Part shown: positions 1 to 8,559 of the stretch, piece after piece
How positions within the stretch are numbered: position 1 is the first letter of the stretch
Layout: every line of letters begins with the position of its first letter
Source of the DNA: Hyphomicrobiales bacterium
GTDB lineage: Bacteria; Pseudomonadota; Alphaproteobacteria; Rhizobiales; Aestuariivirgaceae
Length of the DNA: 64,000 nt
Assembly: GCA_016710435.1 (NCBI GenBank)
Contig: JADJVV010000001.1
Coordinates: 186,001 to 250,000 of the forward strand
Direction: 5' to 3'
The notes under the pieces: generated by a model
What the model was told of the DNA's origin: nothing
Database searches by the model: none
The model's input: only the letters and a program-made list of their open reading frames with translations
Translations under genes and position numbers: made by a program

Positions 1-1310
1 ATCTGCTGCGCCAAGACTTCAGCCTCTTCCTTTGAGCGCTTGATGAATGTGGGCGGAATGAGCTTCCCGTCGTTGAGGATGCCCGCCACCACCGACAAGC
101 CTTGCAAGGGCTGCACGGCAAAACCATGGCCGAAGGCAGCCGTGGCCGACACAATCCGGCTCCACCGTTTCGGCAGCAGCGGATGGGCCGTCTCCGGCAC
201 TTCCGTCTCCAGCTTGTCGAACAGGCCGACCTTGCGCAGGAACGCCTGGTGACGCTCCAGCCCCACATCCAGCGCCATCTTGGCGGTGCCGATGTTGGAC
301 GAATTGGTGAAAACCTCCGGCACGGTCAGGATGCGGCGCTGCGCATGGAAGTCGTTGATGCGCGCACTGCCGATCGCCAGCGGGAAGCGCGCATCGAATT
401 TCGAACTCATGGTGATCGTGCCGTAGTCAAAGGCCATGGCGAAGGTCACGGCCTTGATGACCGAACCGAGTTCATAGACACCGCTCAGCATGCGGTTCTG
501 CTGGTCCTTGGTGAAGACCTTGGGCTCGGCATTTGGATTGTAATCCGGCAGGGACACCAGAGCCACGATCTCGCCCGTCTCGATGTCAAGAATGATGCCG
601 CCGCCGGCAATCGCCTTGAACTTGACGATGGCCTTGCCGATCTCGTCCGTCATCACGTGCTGCACGCGAATGTCCAGCGAAAGCTCGGCCGGTGCTGCAA
701 TCTGCTTCTGCGGATCAGCGAGCGACGCGGTGTAGATCGCACCTGCATTGTCGAGGTATTTCTCGATACCGGCGATGCCCTTTGTATCCATGTCGACATA
801 GCCCACCGTGTGGGCCGCAAGCCGTCCCTGCGGATAGACGCGCTTGCGCTCGTTGATATAGGCAACGCCGGGAATGCCGAGATTGTAAACGGCATCGCGC
901 TCTTCCGGGCTCACCTGGCGCTTGATCCAGGCAAAGGCGCTCTTTGGCTTCAGCAACTTGCGCCGCAGGTCGGCGGCATCTACGTCGGGCAAGGCAGCAC
1001 TCAGCAATTCCACCGCTTCATCCACGTCAGGAACCTTGCGCGGATCGGCATAGAGCGAAGCAACCGCAATGTCGGTCGCCAGCACATTGCCGTAACGGTC
1101 CACGATGTCGGGCCGCGGGATCCGGTCCTGGTGTTTCGCAAGTTCGGTGTTCACGTCTTCCGCGGGCTTCAGCACATTGATGCGGACGAGTTGCCCGCCG
1201 ATCGCCGTGAAGGCCAGCGCGAAACCGAGGCCCAGCAGGCGGATGCGGTTCTGCCCCGCCAGACGCGGTGTACCTGCAAGGGGCGTAATGGTCTTGTGTC
1301 GCAACATCAT
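1..1310 (-). CDS. ftsI: Peptidoglycan transpeptidase FtsI (PBP3), C-terminus cut by window edge
   Basis: This is the septal peptidoglycan transpeptidase, a single-pass inner-membrane protein of the divisome. About 436 codons read openly on the minus strand from an ATG at 1310 to the window edge. An N-terminal membrane helix follows residue 20 (RIRLLGLGFALAFTAIGG). A pedestal domain comes next (PRPDIVDRYGNVLATD). The catalytic SxxK box is GSVIK in YELGSVIKAVTFAMA, and the SxN motif is SSN in FTNSSNIGTAK. The KTG motif lies beyond the window. The first ATG overlaps the ftsL stop as ATGA, so ftsL and ftsI are translationally coupled. A second ATG follows immediately at 1307. Order rsmH-ftsL-ftsI is the standard dcw arrangement. 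Identity is secure; only completeness is unknown. Confidence 0.95.
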   Translation of the reverse strand, partial: MMLRHKTITPLAGTPRLAGQNRIRLLGLGFALAFTAIGGQLVRINVLKPAEDVNTELAKHQDRIPRPDIVDRYGNVLATDIAVASLYADPRKVPDVDEAVELLSAALPDVDAADLRRKLLKPKSAFAWIKRQVSPEERDAVYNLGIPGVAYINERKRVYPQGRLAAHTVGYVDMDTKGIAGIEKYLDNAGAIYTASLADPQKQIAAPAELSLDIRVQHVMTDEIGKAIVKFKAIAGGGIILDIETGEIVALVSLPDYNPNAEPKVFTKDQQNRMLSGVYELGSVIKAVTFAMAFDYGTITMSSKFDARFPLAIGSARINDFHAQRRILTVPEVFTNSSNIGTAKMALDVGLERHQAFLRKVGLFDKLETEVPETAHPLLPKRWSRIVSATAAFGHGFAVQPLQGLSVVAGILNDGKLIPPTFIKRSKEEAEVLAQQ

Positions 1311-1657
1311 TGCATCTTCTTCAGGATGTCACCAATGGGGTCCTTGCCGTCTTCCTCCAGTTTCACCGGCACACTTTCCGGCACCTTCGTCAGGAGGTCG
1401 TCAAGGCTCACGAATTGCTGCGCCCGCGTGGGCTCGAGGTTGAGGCTTTGCTGGGCGAGCTTCTGGATGCGCTCCGGCCGCGTCAGGCTGCTCCATTCCG
1501 CCTTGAGCAGCTTGATCGCCTCGCGCGCTTCATCAATCTTGCGCTTGCTGGCGGCGATGCGCCGCTCTTCGCCGCGTGTGGCATGTTCCAGCCCATAGAG
1601 CGCGTAGCCAGACACCAGCACGGTCATCACGAGGAACGCATTGATGATCTTGAGCAT
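1307..1657 (-). CDS. ftsL: Cell division protein FtsL
   Basis: A 116-residue bitopic membrane protein. FtsL joins FtsB and FtsQ in the subcomplex that activates FtsWI. A membrane helix fills residues 3-22 (IINAFLVMTVLVSGYALYGL). It is followed by a charged heptad-like coiled coil (about 28-60, EERRIAASKRKIDEAREAI) and a short tail. FtsL sequences are poorly conserved, so the call rests on size, topology and the exact position between rsmH and ftsI, with stop/start overlaps to both. Its stop at 1307-1309 overlaps the ftsI ATG, and its start at 1657 abuts the rsmH stop. Confidence 0.88.
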   Translation of the reverse strand: MLKIINAFLVMTVLVSGYALYGLEHATRGEERRIAASKRKIDEAREAIKLLKAEWSSLTRPERIQKLAQQSLNLEPTRAQQFVSLDDLLTKVPESVPVKLEEDGKDPIGDILKKMQ

Positions 1658-2706
1658 CAGTGTCTCACCGGTTTCAGTTGGGGATTGCCGATCAGCACCG
1701 CATCGGCTGCCATCGGGGGAGCATCAGTGCGAACACCGGCGCGCAGCTTGGCGGAGCGGGCGCGCGGATTGCGGGCGCATTCAGCAGCGGAGGCATCGAC
1801 GTGACCCTTGAACGGCAACGTAAACGAAGGATCCGGTTTCTGCTCCAGGCCCGGCGCATGGCGCGAGGCCGACGGAACATGGCCGCTCCGCAGGGCGAAG
1901 AAGCGCTTCACCAGCCGGTCTTCCAGCGAATGGAATGTCACCACCACCAGCCGCCCGCCGGGCTTGAGAATGCGTTCGGCTGCAAACAGCGCCGCCGCCA
2001 GTTCGTCAAGTTCGCCATTCACGTGAATGCGCAACGCCTGGAAGGTGCGCGTGGCAGGATGCGTGCGGTCCTTGGCGCGCTGCGGCCCCGTGGCGCGTTC
2101 CACGGCGCGCACAAGGTCGAAGGTCGTGCGCAACGGTTCCGTCTCGCGCGCCTTCACGATGGCGCGGGCGATGCTGCGCGACTTGTGTTCCTCGCCCAGC
2201 ACAAAGATGATGTCGGCCAGCGCCTCCGCTGGCAGCGTGTTGACCACATCCGCCGCGGAGAACCCCTCCCCCGACATGCGCATGTCGAGCGGACCATCGC
2301 GCAGGAACGAGAATCCCCGTTCCGCCTGGTCGAGCTGCATGGAGGACACGCCGATGTCCAGGACAACGCCATCCACCTTCCCGGCGGCGATGTCTTCCAT
2401 TGTGGCGAAGGTGCCGTGGACCAGCCTGAGCCGCCCGCCGGAAACGGCAACGAGCCCCTGCCCATCACGGATGGCAGCGGGATCGCGGTCGATAGCAATC
2501 ACCTGGCAATCGGCGTGGCCAAGAATGGCCCGCGTATATCCGCCCGCCCCGAATGTGCCATCGATGAAAACCTCGCCTGCCACAGGCGCAAGCGCCTGCA
2601 ACACCTCATCCAGCAGCACGGGAATGTGCTGCGCGGGATGGGCCTCAGGTGCCGGACCGGGGGAGTGGGGAGACGTTGACACGGGCAAAAGCAACAGGGT
2701 GAACAA
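1657..2706 (-). CDS. rsmH: 16S rRNA (cytosine-1402-N4)-methyltransferase RsmH
   Basis: RsmH (MraW) methylates N4 of C1402 in 16S rRNA using S-adenosylmethionine. The family start is visible as HIPVLLDEVLQAL. The SAM-binding loop is DGTFGAGGYTRAIL, followed by IDRDP. Further family motifs are VDGVVLDIGVSSMQLDQAERGFSF and VVVTFHSLEDRLVKRFF. Length of about 340 residues is normal. The start is uncertain. The longest frame opens with TTG at 2706; a GTG at 2682 would drop eight residues, and neither has a strong Shine-Dalgarno sequence. No ATG lies before the conserved HIPVLL block. It is the first gene of the cell-division run here. The usual upstream mraZ is absent, because only about 120 bp separate it from rnpB. 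Confidence 0.95.
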   Translation of the reverse strand: MFTLLLLPVSTSPHSPGPAPEAHPAQHIPVLLDEVLQALAPVAGEVFIDGTFGAGGYTRAILGHADCQVIAIDRDPAAIRDGQGLVAVSGGRLRLVHGTFATMEDIAAGKVDGVVLDIGVSSMQLDQAERGFSFLRDGPLDMRMSGEGFSAADVVNTLPAEALADIIFVLGEEHKSRSIARAIVKARETEPLRTTFDLVRAVERATGPQRAKDRTHPATRTFQALRIHVNGELDELAAALFAAERILKPGGRLVVVTFHSLEDRLVKRFFALRSGHVPSASRHAPGLEQKPDPSFTLPFKGHVDASAAECARNPRARSAKLRAGVRTDAPPMAADAVLIGNPQLKPVRH

Positions 2707-2825
2707 GATGTTAACGGAACCCCGACAATGCTCCGGCGAATCTTAACAAACAGTTTCAGGGGCGATTCATTTCCACCCACAAATGGGGCGAAAAACGGCC
2801 GCCCAAAGGCTGTTCTACAGGAAAA

Positions 2826-3229
2826 GGTGCCAGTCGGCCTGTAAGCCGGGTTCTGTCCGCGCCCCCGCCCGCGAAGGCAGGGACGCTGGATGACCATTCA
2901 TCTGGAACATCCGTCGCCGGATGCTTCTCGCAACCAACCCGGACAGCAGGCCGGAAAAAGCCCTGGCGGACAAGCCGCCGTGCCGTCCCTATTCGGTCTT
3001 GCTCCCGGTGGGGTTTGCCCTGCCGCTCCTGTTGCCAGGCGCGCGGTGCGCTCTTGCCGCACCGTTTCACCCTTGCCGGAGCATGCTCCGGCGGTTTGTT
3101 TTCTGTGGCACTGTCCCTGGGGTCGCCCCCGCCGGACGTTATCCGGCACCGTTCTTCCGTGGAGCCCGGACTTTCCTCTCCCGCAGCCTTTCGGCTGATG
3201 CGGCAGCGGTCATCCGGCCGACTGGCGCG
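2826..3229 (-). ncRNA. rnpB: RNase P catalytic RNA, bacterial class A
   Basis: This is the RNA subunit of ribonuclease P, which cleaves tRNA 5' leaders. On the minus strand the universal 5' block GAGGAAAGTCCGGGCTCC lies at about 3162-3179. The 3' block ACAGAACCCGGCTTACAGGC lies at about 2837-2856. The ends pair as helix P1: GCCAGTCGGCC near 3216-3226 pairs with GGCCGACTGGC near 2829-2839. The span of roughly 404 nt fits class A alphaproteobacterial RNAs. Exact ends are estimated from the P1 pairing. Short open frames on either strand of this interval should be ignored. It sits between rsmH and a DUF4112 gene. Confidence 0.95.
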
Positions 3230-3232
3230 CCT

Positions 3233-3261
3233 CCGTTAGGCGTGGCCGCTGCTCCCGTCAA
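3233..3261 (-). promoter_or_regulatory. Probable sigma-70-type promoter of rnpB
   Basis: On the minus strand a -35 box TTGACG (3256-3261) and a -10-like box TAACGG (3233-3238) are separated by exactly 17 bp. The P1 5' strand of rnpB begins 5-10 nt downstream of the -10 box. Spacing and position are right for a constitutive promoter of a stable RNA; the -10 is only a moderate match. Confidence 0.6.
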
Positions 3262-3341
3262 CAACGTCCGCGTCCGCACTTGAATTGCGCCGCCGCGGGA
3301 CCATCTATCGCGCGCCGGCAACACCCGGTCCGGGGGGCACC

Positions 3342-3710
3342 ATGACCAAGACCATCGACCACGCAAAGCAACTGCAACGACTGCAACGGCTGGCCCGCCT
3401 CATGGACACGGCCTGGGGCATTCCCTTCACGCGCCTGCGCTTCGGCATGGACTCGGTGCTGGGTCTTGTGCCGGGAGCGGGCGATGCCATCGGCTTCGGC
3501 ATTTCCGCCTACGCCGTCATCCTCGCGCACCGCATGGGAGCACCACCTGCGCTGCTCGTGAAGATGCTCGCCAATGCCGCCATCGATGCAGGCGTCGGCA
3601 GCATCCCCGTGGCCGGAGACGTGTTCGATCTCTTCTTCAAGGCGAACACGAGAAACCTCAGGCTTCTCTCTGAATTCCTTGAAAAATCGAAGAAGACTCA
3701 GCGTTCGTAG
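3342..3710 (+). CDS. DUF4112 family membrane-associated protein
   Basis: A 122-residue protein of the DUF4112 family, whose function is unknown. After a short charged N-terminus (HAKQLQRLQRLARLMDTAW) come the family hallmarks: FGMDSVLGLVPGAGDAIG at about 35-52, and AIDAGVGSIPVAGDVFDLFFKAN near 80-102. Two hydrophobic stretches (about 50-65 and 68-82) suggest membrane insertion. The start at 3342 is preceded by a G-rich ribosome site (GGGGGGCACC); an upstream in-frame ATG at 3285 overlaps the rnpB promoter region and is less likely. The 3' end overlaps the convergent amidohydrolase stop by 13 nt. Confidence 0.8.
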   Translation: MTKTIDHAKQLQRLQRLARLMDTAWGIPFTRLRFGMDSVLGLVPGAGDAIGFGISAYAVILAHRMGAPPALLVKMLANAAIDAGVGSIPVAGDVFDLFFKANTRNLRLLSEFLEKSKKTQRS

Positions 3711-5356
3711 ACAACCTGGCCATTCACCACGGTTGCCTGCACCTTGACGCGTTCGATGTCGTCCGGCGCGATTGTTTCAAGGTCGGCATCAAGCACCACC
3801 GCATCACCCATTGCGCCGCGCTTCAGCACACCCTTCCGGCCCTCGGCGAACTCCGCATAGGCCCCCATCACGGTGTAGCTGTGCAAGCTGTCGTGCAGGG
3901 ATTGCCGCTGCGGTTTCATGCTGTCACCCCATTCCCGCCGGGTGACGGCGGCGTGAATGGCGCGCAGGGGGTTGATGTCGGAGACTGGCCAATCCGTTCC
4001 GAAGACAAGCGGCACCTTCGCCTTGCGGATCGTCTGCCAGGCAAAGGCGTAAGGCCACTTGTCCTTGCCGATCTTGCTGATCGTCGGTTCCAGCGAAAGC
4101 CCGGAGGTCCCCGGCGCGTGACACGTCTGCATGGACGCCAGCACGCCGAGCGACCTGAAGCGGCGGAGATCATCGGGATGGTGGATTTCGATGTGCTCGA
4201 TGCGGTGGCGGCTGTCGCGCTTGCCGTTGGCCTTGCGCGCGGCTTCGTAGCCATTGAGCGTCATGCGCACTGCGCCATCGCCGATGGCATGAACCGCGAT
4301 CTGCAGGCCGAGCCTGTCTGCGGCAATCGCCACCGCGTTGAAGCGCTCCTGCGAGAACAGCGGATCACCCCGCCACCCCGGCGCATCGGGGTAATCGTCC
4401 AGCACCACCGCCGTGCCTGAATCCAGAACACCATCCATGAACATCTTCACGGCTCCGCCCCGCAGCATGTCGGACTGGTAGGCAGCCGAGAGCATCCGCG
4501 CCCGGTCCAGCGCCGCCAGTGCCATGAAGGGCTTGAAGTGGAACGGCACCCGCGCCCGTGCCGTCAGTTCTCCCCGCTGCTCCAGCGCATGGAGCAACTG
4601 CATTGTGTAGATATTGCCGTCCATGTTGTGGAACGAGGTGATGCCATGCTCGGCGAGATGGACGAGGCCGCGCTTCACCACGGCGAGATCCGCCGCGAAC
4701 GCGTCTTCACCCGGATGCGGGTCGATCTCCAATCCCTCCAGCCCCGCTCGCGCCCGGGTATAGTCGGTCGCTGCGGCAACGGCGGGTGCAATGGCCAGAG
4801 GCTCGCGCAGTTCGCCCGTCGCAAGCCCATCCGGCCCCATGACGATCTCATGGCCTGGCGGCAATGCGCGGCCCTGCAGGATTCCTGAAAGTTCCAGCGC
4901 CTTGGTATTGGCCCAGGCGGTGTGATGGTCGGGCGCATAGAGCACCAGCGGCCTGTCGGGCAGGCAGTGGTCGAGGTCGTGACGGGTCGCGGCTCGGCCA
5001 TTGCCGAAGGCCACATAGGAGAGGCCATTGCCCACGATCAGCGCCCCGCCGGGATGGCCAGCAGCGTAGGCCTGAACGGCGGAGCGCACGGCCTCAAGTC
5101 CGTTCAAGCCCGTCACATTCAGCATGGACAGTTCAAGCGACCCCGGCACGATGTGCATGTGCCCCTCGATCAGCCCCGGCAGCACCGTCTTGCCCCCTGC
5201 ATCGACGACCCGCGTCCTGCGGCCCCGTTCGGCCATCACGTCCCGGCTGCGCCCGACCTTGATGATGCGCCCTCCCGCCATGGCAACCGCCTCGGCTGAA
5301 GGCCGCGCCTCGTCCATGGTGAGGACCTTGCCATTGGTGATGATCAGTTCGGCCAT
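3698..5356 (-). CDS. YtcJ-like metal-dependent amidohydrolase
   Basis: A 552-residue member of the Amidohydro_3/YtcJ family, which hydrolyses amide or related bonds in an (alpha/beta)8 barrel with catalytic metals. Visible landmarks are the N-terminal beta sandwich with LPGLIEGHMHIVPGS (HxH metal ligands, about 68-82), HAIGDGAV, the HRIEHIEIHHP block, and FGTDWPVSDINP carrying the catalytic aspartate. The C-terminus (GDAVVLDADL, VVNGQVVYER) closes the beta sandwich. The start at 5356 was chosen because GGGAG lies 9-10 nt upstream and the family begins near MAELIITNGKVLTMD; an earlier in-frame start at 5413 is unsupported. Substrate cannot be deduced. It is a monocistronic unit convergent with the DUF4112 gene. 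Confidence 0.88.
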   Translation of the reverse strand: MAELIITNGKVLTMDEARPSAEAVAMAGGRIIKVGRSRDVMAERGRRTRVVDAGGKTVLPGLIEGHMHIVPGSLELSMLNVTGLNGLEAVRSAVQAYAAGHPGGALIVGNGLSYVAFGNGRAATRHDLDHCLPDRPLVLYAPDHHTAWANTKALELSGILQGRALPPGHEIVMGPDGLATGELREPLAIAPAVAAATDYTRARAGLEGLEIDPHPGEDAFAADLAVVKRGLVHLAEHGITSFHNMDGNIYTMQLLHALEQRGELTARARVPFHFKPFMALAALDRARMLSAAYQSDMLRGGAVKMFMDGVLDSGTAVVLDDYPDAPGWRGDPLFSQERFNAVAIAADRLGLQIAVHAIGDGAVRMTLNGYEAARKANGKRDSRHRIEHIEIHHPDDLRRFRSLGVLASMQTCHAPGTSGLSLEPTISKIGKDKWPYAFAWQTIRKAKVPLVFGTDWPVSDINPLRAIHAAVTRREWGDSMKPQRQSLHDSLHSYTVMGAYAEFAEGRKGVLKRGAMGDAVVLDADLETIAPDDIERVKVQATVVNGQVVYER

Positions 5357-5455
5357 GCCGTGCACTCCCTTGGAGGTTTTCCGATTGCACGCGGCCCTCT
5401 TGCCATGGTGCAATTCCAGCCGACATCAGCTAAGACGCCGCGACTGGATTGTTTC

Positions 5456-5929
5456 ATGCGATATCTGCGACCCGTTCTATCAGCCGTCTTCATGGCCTGC
5501 GCCATCGCCCTGCCCCAGCCCGTCCGGGCCCAGGAGCGGGAATGGCTGCTCGATGCCGCCGATGAGGATGCCTTCCTCGTCTTCGGTGTTCCGGAATCAG
5601 ATGATGTGGGCGTGAGTTTCTGGTGCAAGCTCGCCAGCGGCAAGGTGAAGATCTTCTTCCCCGAAGGCTCGGCTGATCTGAAGCCCGACACCTCGGCCGA
5701 TTTTGTCCTGACCATCGACAAGGCAGCACACACGCTGAAGGGCAAGACAACGGCCAACGCCAACACCGGTGCAACGTCCATCGAGACCGAACTCGCGCTT
5801 GATGATCCGGTGATGATCGCACTCAACAAGGCCGACCGCTTCAGCGTGAAGATCGGCAAGCACGAGGCAACGTATCCCTTGCTCGATGCCAATCTGGATG
5901 ACCTGTTCAAACTCTGCCGCACAAAATAG
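5456..5929 (+). CDS. Small exported protein of unknown function
   Basis: A 157-residue protein I do not recognise. The ATG at 5456 gives a clean Sec signal peptide (MRYLRPVLSAVFMACAIAL with cleavage expected after VRAQ). An in-frame upstream extension to 5360 would bury the signal, so it is rejected. The mature part is about 130 residues and looks beta-rich: WLLDAADEDAFLVFGVPESD, then VSFWCKLASGKVKIFFPEG. It carries cysteines in VSFWCKL and KLCRTK that could form a disulfide. It diverges from the amidohydrolase with a 99-bp gap and converges on the AmiD-like gene with only 6 bp between stops. Confidence 0.72.
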   Translation: MRYLRPVLSAVFMACAIALPQPVRAQEREWLLDAADEDAFLVFGVPESDDVGVSFWCKLASGKVKIFFPEGSADLKPDTSADFVLTIDKAAHTLKGKTTANANTGATSIETELALDDPVMIALNKADRFSVKIGKHEATYPLLDANLDDLFKLCRTK

Positions 5930-5935
5930 ATCCGC

Positions 5936-6694
5936 TCACGCCGCTGCACCGGCTGGCCGTGCCTGCAACAGCGCATGCAGGGTGGCGATGGTCGATTGGT
6001 CTGCTACTCCATCCACCCGGGTGGGCCGGAAATGGCGCTGGAACGCCTCCACCACCACGCGCGTGCGTTCGTCGTATTCTCCAGTCAAGTCAATCCCGTA
6101 GCCGTACATCTTCAACAATCCCTGCAAGGCGAGGACCGTGGTGCCGCCGTCACCCTGCTGAAGATAGGCGCCGCTGGAAATCGCTGCGGGTGGAACCCAG
6201 TGTCCCACGCCTTCCCCGTGCAGAAATCGCCAGTCAAATTTTTCGCCGGGGTCAATCTTGCGCCCCGGTGCGATGTCGGAATGGGCGAGCACATGCTGTG
6301 GCAAAATCCCGTGACGCTGAACGATGTCCCGGCTCAGCGCGGCCACCACCCGCATCTGCGTGGCCGGGAAATCGGCATAGTCGCCCCCGTGGCCGCTGTT
6401 GTGAATCTCGATTCCGATGGAGCAGGAGTTGATATCGGTCTCTCCCTCCCAGCTTGAAACGCCGGCATGCCAGGCCCGCATCTCTTCGCCCACCATCTGG
6501 ACGATGCCGCCCTGCTCGTCGATGAGATAGTGGCACGACACCCGCGACTCCGGCACGCACAGCCAGTTGCAGGCAATGTCGGCGGTTTCCATGCCGGTAT
6601 AATGCAGGATGAGGAACTTCGGAAATTTTCCGGCGGCGCGCGGTTCGATGTTGGGAGAGAGAACGGCGCGGCGCGGCAATTTCGTGCCGATCAC
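5936..6694 (-). CDS. N-acetylmuramoyl-L-alanine amidase, AmiD/AmpD type with peptidoglycan-binding domain
   Basis: A 252-residue Amidase_2 (PGRP-like) zinc amidase that cuts the bond between N-acetylmuramic acid and L-alanine. Zinc ligands are seen in LILHYTGM (about 28-35) and LAHSDIAPGRKIDPG (about 139-153). CSIGIEIHN is another family block. A C-terminal PG_binding_1 domain follows (TTVLALQGLLKMYGYGID and AFQRHFRP). No signal peptide is visible, so it is either cytoplasmic and recycling (AmpD-like) or exported otherwise. The start codon is GTG at 6694, forming a GTGA overlap with the stop of the J-domain gene, which indicates translational coupling. Confidence 0.9.
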   Translation of the reverse strand: MIGTKLPRRAVLSPNIEPRAAGKFPKFLILHYTGMETADIACNWLCVPESRVSCHYLIDEQGGIVQMVGEEMRAWHAGVSSWEGETDINSCSIGIEIHNSGHGGDYADFPATQMRVVAALSRDIVQRHGILPQHVLAHSDIAPGRKIDPGEKFDWRFLHGEGVGHWVPPAAISSGAYLQQGDGGTTVLALQGLLKMYGYGIDLTGEYDERTRVVVEAFQRHFRPTRVDGVADQSTIATLHALLQARPAGAAA

Positions 6695-7374
6695 GCCGGC
6701 AGTCCCTTCATGACCTGCTCATAAGCGACGTTGATGCGCGCCAGCCGGTTGCTGGCCAGTTCAACCATTTCCTCAGGCACGCCCTCGGCGATCTGCCTGT
6801 CGGGATGCAGGTCACGGGCGAGCTTGCGGTAGTGCTTCTTGATTTCATCCGCCGATGCGCCGCGCGTCACGCCGAGTACGTCATAGGGGTCTTCCGCGAT
6901 CGACACATGCCGCGCCCGGATGCGCGCGAACTCCTCGCCCTTGAACCCGAAGATGACGCCCACGGCTTCAAGGTATTCCAACTCGCGCTCGTGAATGGCG
7001 TGGTCTGCCTTGGCGATGTGGAACAGGCCGTCCAGGACGTTTTCCAGCACGGATGACTTGGGCACGAAGAGCCGGGCCACCTGTTCGGCGTAGCTTTCGA
7101 ATCCGGCGATGTCCTGCTTGGCGAGGTCGAAGACCCGCTGCACCGCCGCCATGTCCTTCTCGGGAACGTGGAACACCTGCTTGAAGGCGAGCACTTCGTC
7201 CTTCGTGACGACGCCATCGGCCTTGGCCATCTTCGCGCCAAGGGCAATCATGCCGATGGTGAAGGCAACGGATTTTTCGGGAACGGAACTCTTGCCGGAA
7301 AACCCCGCAAAGAAATCACCGACTGAGGAGCCAAGCGATTGCGCCGCCCCGGCAATGTTTGACCAGATGGACAT
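6691..7374 (-). CDS. TerB-domain and J-domain co-chaperone (DjlA-like)
   Basis: A 227-residue protein with an N-terminal hydrophobic/amphipathic segment (about 1-25), a TerB-like helical domain (about 35-145, IGMIALGAKMAKADGVVTKDE and HIAKADHAIHERELEYL), and a C-terminal J domain (about 162-225, DPYDVLGVTRGASADEIKKH). The HPD motif needed to stimulate DnaK is present in LARDLHPDRQ. The order TerB then J matches DjlA, but the N-terminal membrane anchor is not clear-cut. It is coupled to the downstream amidase gene by a GTGA overlap, suggesting a joint envelope role. Confidence 0.88.
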   Translation of the reverse strand: MSIWSNIAGAAQSLGSSVGDFFAGFSGKSSVPEKSVAFTIGMIALGAKMAKADGVVTKDEVLAFKQVFHVPEKDMAAVQRVFDLAKQDIAGFESYAEQVARLFVPKSSVLENVLDGLFHIAKADHAIHERELEYLEAVGVIFGFKGEEFARIRARHVSIAEDPYDVLGVTRGASADEIKKHYRKLARDLHPDRQIAEGVPEEMVELASNRLARINVAYEQVMKGLPA

Positions 7375-7444
7375 GAAAACATTTTACCGGATTCGGAGCC
7401 GCAAGAAAGGGGCTCGAAGCCGCCGTTCTGGGGCAAAAAGGCCC

Positions 7445-7786
7445 TCAGGCCTTGCGCATGGCCTTGAAGTAGTGGGTGACGCGGAAGACCGGCGTATCAA
7501 CGTCCAGGTTGTTGGCAAGCCGCTGTTCCACGTGCCACGAGCGCCCGGCAATCCAGACTGTCGCCCACAGCACCGGCAGGAAGGCTGCGGCGAGGACGGC
7601 GTAAAGCACCATGTCCGGCAGACCCAGCAACTTGGCAAAAGCCCAGACGGAGGCAGCCGCCGCCGCACCCAGAAGGCTCAGGGTCATGAGCGTCGCGCCC
7701 GCTGCCGCGAGAAAGCAGGCCACGGGGCCGAAAGCGTGGGATTGGCCCTTGGGGGTGTTGGGGGGCGTGATGATTTCCTGGTCCAT
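7445..7786 (-). CDS. Small two-helix membrane protein, unknown
   Basis: About 113 residues. Two hydrophobic helices are visible (roughly 22-48, ACFLAAAGATLMTLSLLGAAA, and 54-77, MVLYAVLAAAFLPVLWATVW), followed by a basic tail ending HYFKAMRKA. It belongs to no family I recognise. ATG 7786 is preferred over the in-frame ATG 7795, since GGGCG lies just upstream. It probably forms a short transcription unit with the extensin-like gene 50 bp upstream. Confidence 0.6.
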   Translation of the reverse strand: MDQEIITPPNTPKGQSHAFGPVACFLAAAGATLMTLSLLGAAAAASVWAFAKLLGLPDMVLYAVLAAAFLPVLWATVWIAGRSWHVEQRLANNLDVDTPVFRVTHYFKAMRKA

Positions 7787-7836
7787 GGCGCCCATATGCG
7801 CGTCCGGCCCCGGAATTGCAATGTCTCCCGGCCAGC

Positions 7837-8484
7837 TCAGCGGCAGTAGCTGCCGCCGCTCCGGTGCCGCTGCAGGTCGAAATGCAGGTGATCCTTGTGG
7901 TAGGCCACTCCCGGTCCGAGCACCGTCTTGAAGGGACCACAGGCCTCTGAGCGCACGTCGGCAAGGAATTTCCGCGTCTTGCGGCCCGCGAACCAGCCCT
8001 GCTCCACGGTGATCTTGTCCCCGCCCTCGAAGGTAAAGCCGGAGACGTCGATGGCATTGCCCTGTGCATGTTCGCTGAGCTTCGCGCCCCGCACATTGTT
8101 GCGGGTGCGGCAGGAGTAACCGTCGGGAACCGCGATCTCCGTCACGCGCTCACCGAAACGGTCCTCGGCGGCGGGCTGCACGATGTCCGTCAGCCAGTGC
8201 GAAAGGGTGTTGGCCACGGCGCAATTGACGACGGTGGGCTGCGAAAGACGGACACCATTGATGGAATAGACTCGCCAGGCATTGCGCACGCCACAGCCGC
8301 GGCCATTGCCGAAATCGCGCACCTTCTCGGCCTCGGCGAACTGGCGCGGATCAACCGCGCACGCCATGGGCGGCGGCGGCGTTTCAACCTGACGGGAAGA
8401 ACGGGGCCTTTCACGGCCGCCCGAACAGGCGACAAGGGCCACCGCAAGCAGGATCGTTCCTGCCACAGACATAATACGACGCAT
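7837..8484 (-). CDS. Extensin-like domain lipoprotein
   Basis: A 215-residue lipoprotein with an Extensin-like C-terminal domain (PF06904), a family related to LAS-type metallo-peptidases and common in Rhizobiales. The signal has a lipobox (VALVACSGG, cysteine near residue 20). The domain shows CAVDPRQFAEAEKVRDFG, NGRGCGVRNAWRVYSINGV, EHAQGNAIDVSGF (H and D as expected for metal binding) and KDHLHFDLQ near the C-terminus. ATG 8484 is used; a GTG at 8490 would add two residues. The substrate in the cell envelope is not established. Confidence 0.87.
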   Translation of the reverse strand: MRRIMSVAGTILLAVALVACSGGRERPRSSRQVETPPPPMACAVDPRQFAEAEKVRDFGNGRGCGVRNAWRVYSINGVRLSQPTVVNCAVANTLSHWLTDIVQPAAEDRFGERVTEIAVPDGYSCRTRNNVRGAKLSEHAQGNAIDVSGFTFEGGDKITVEQGWFAGRKTRKFLADVRSEACGPFKTVLGPGVAYHKDHLHFDLQRHRSGGSYCR

Positions 8485-8559
8485 GGACACAACTCACACC
8501 GCCCCCACCCCCGGGAACGTGGCTGCACCATGCCGCGATATGGTTAAGGGAGGGTGACT

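Noticed and set aside
1..1310. GSVIK in FtsI noted as an unusual active site
   Set aside because: It satisfies SxxK, and valine after the serine is acceptable in this family.
102..1598. Long plus-strand frame (498 residues) opposite ftsI and ftsL
   Set aside because: It is antisense to two clear cell-division genes, has no family motifs, and reflects GC-rich codon structure.
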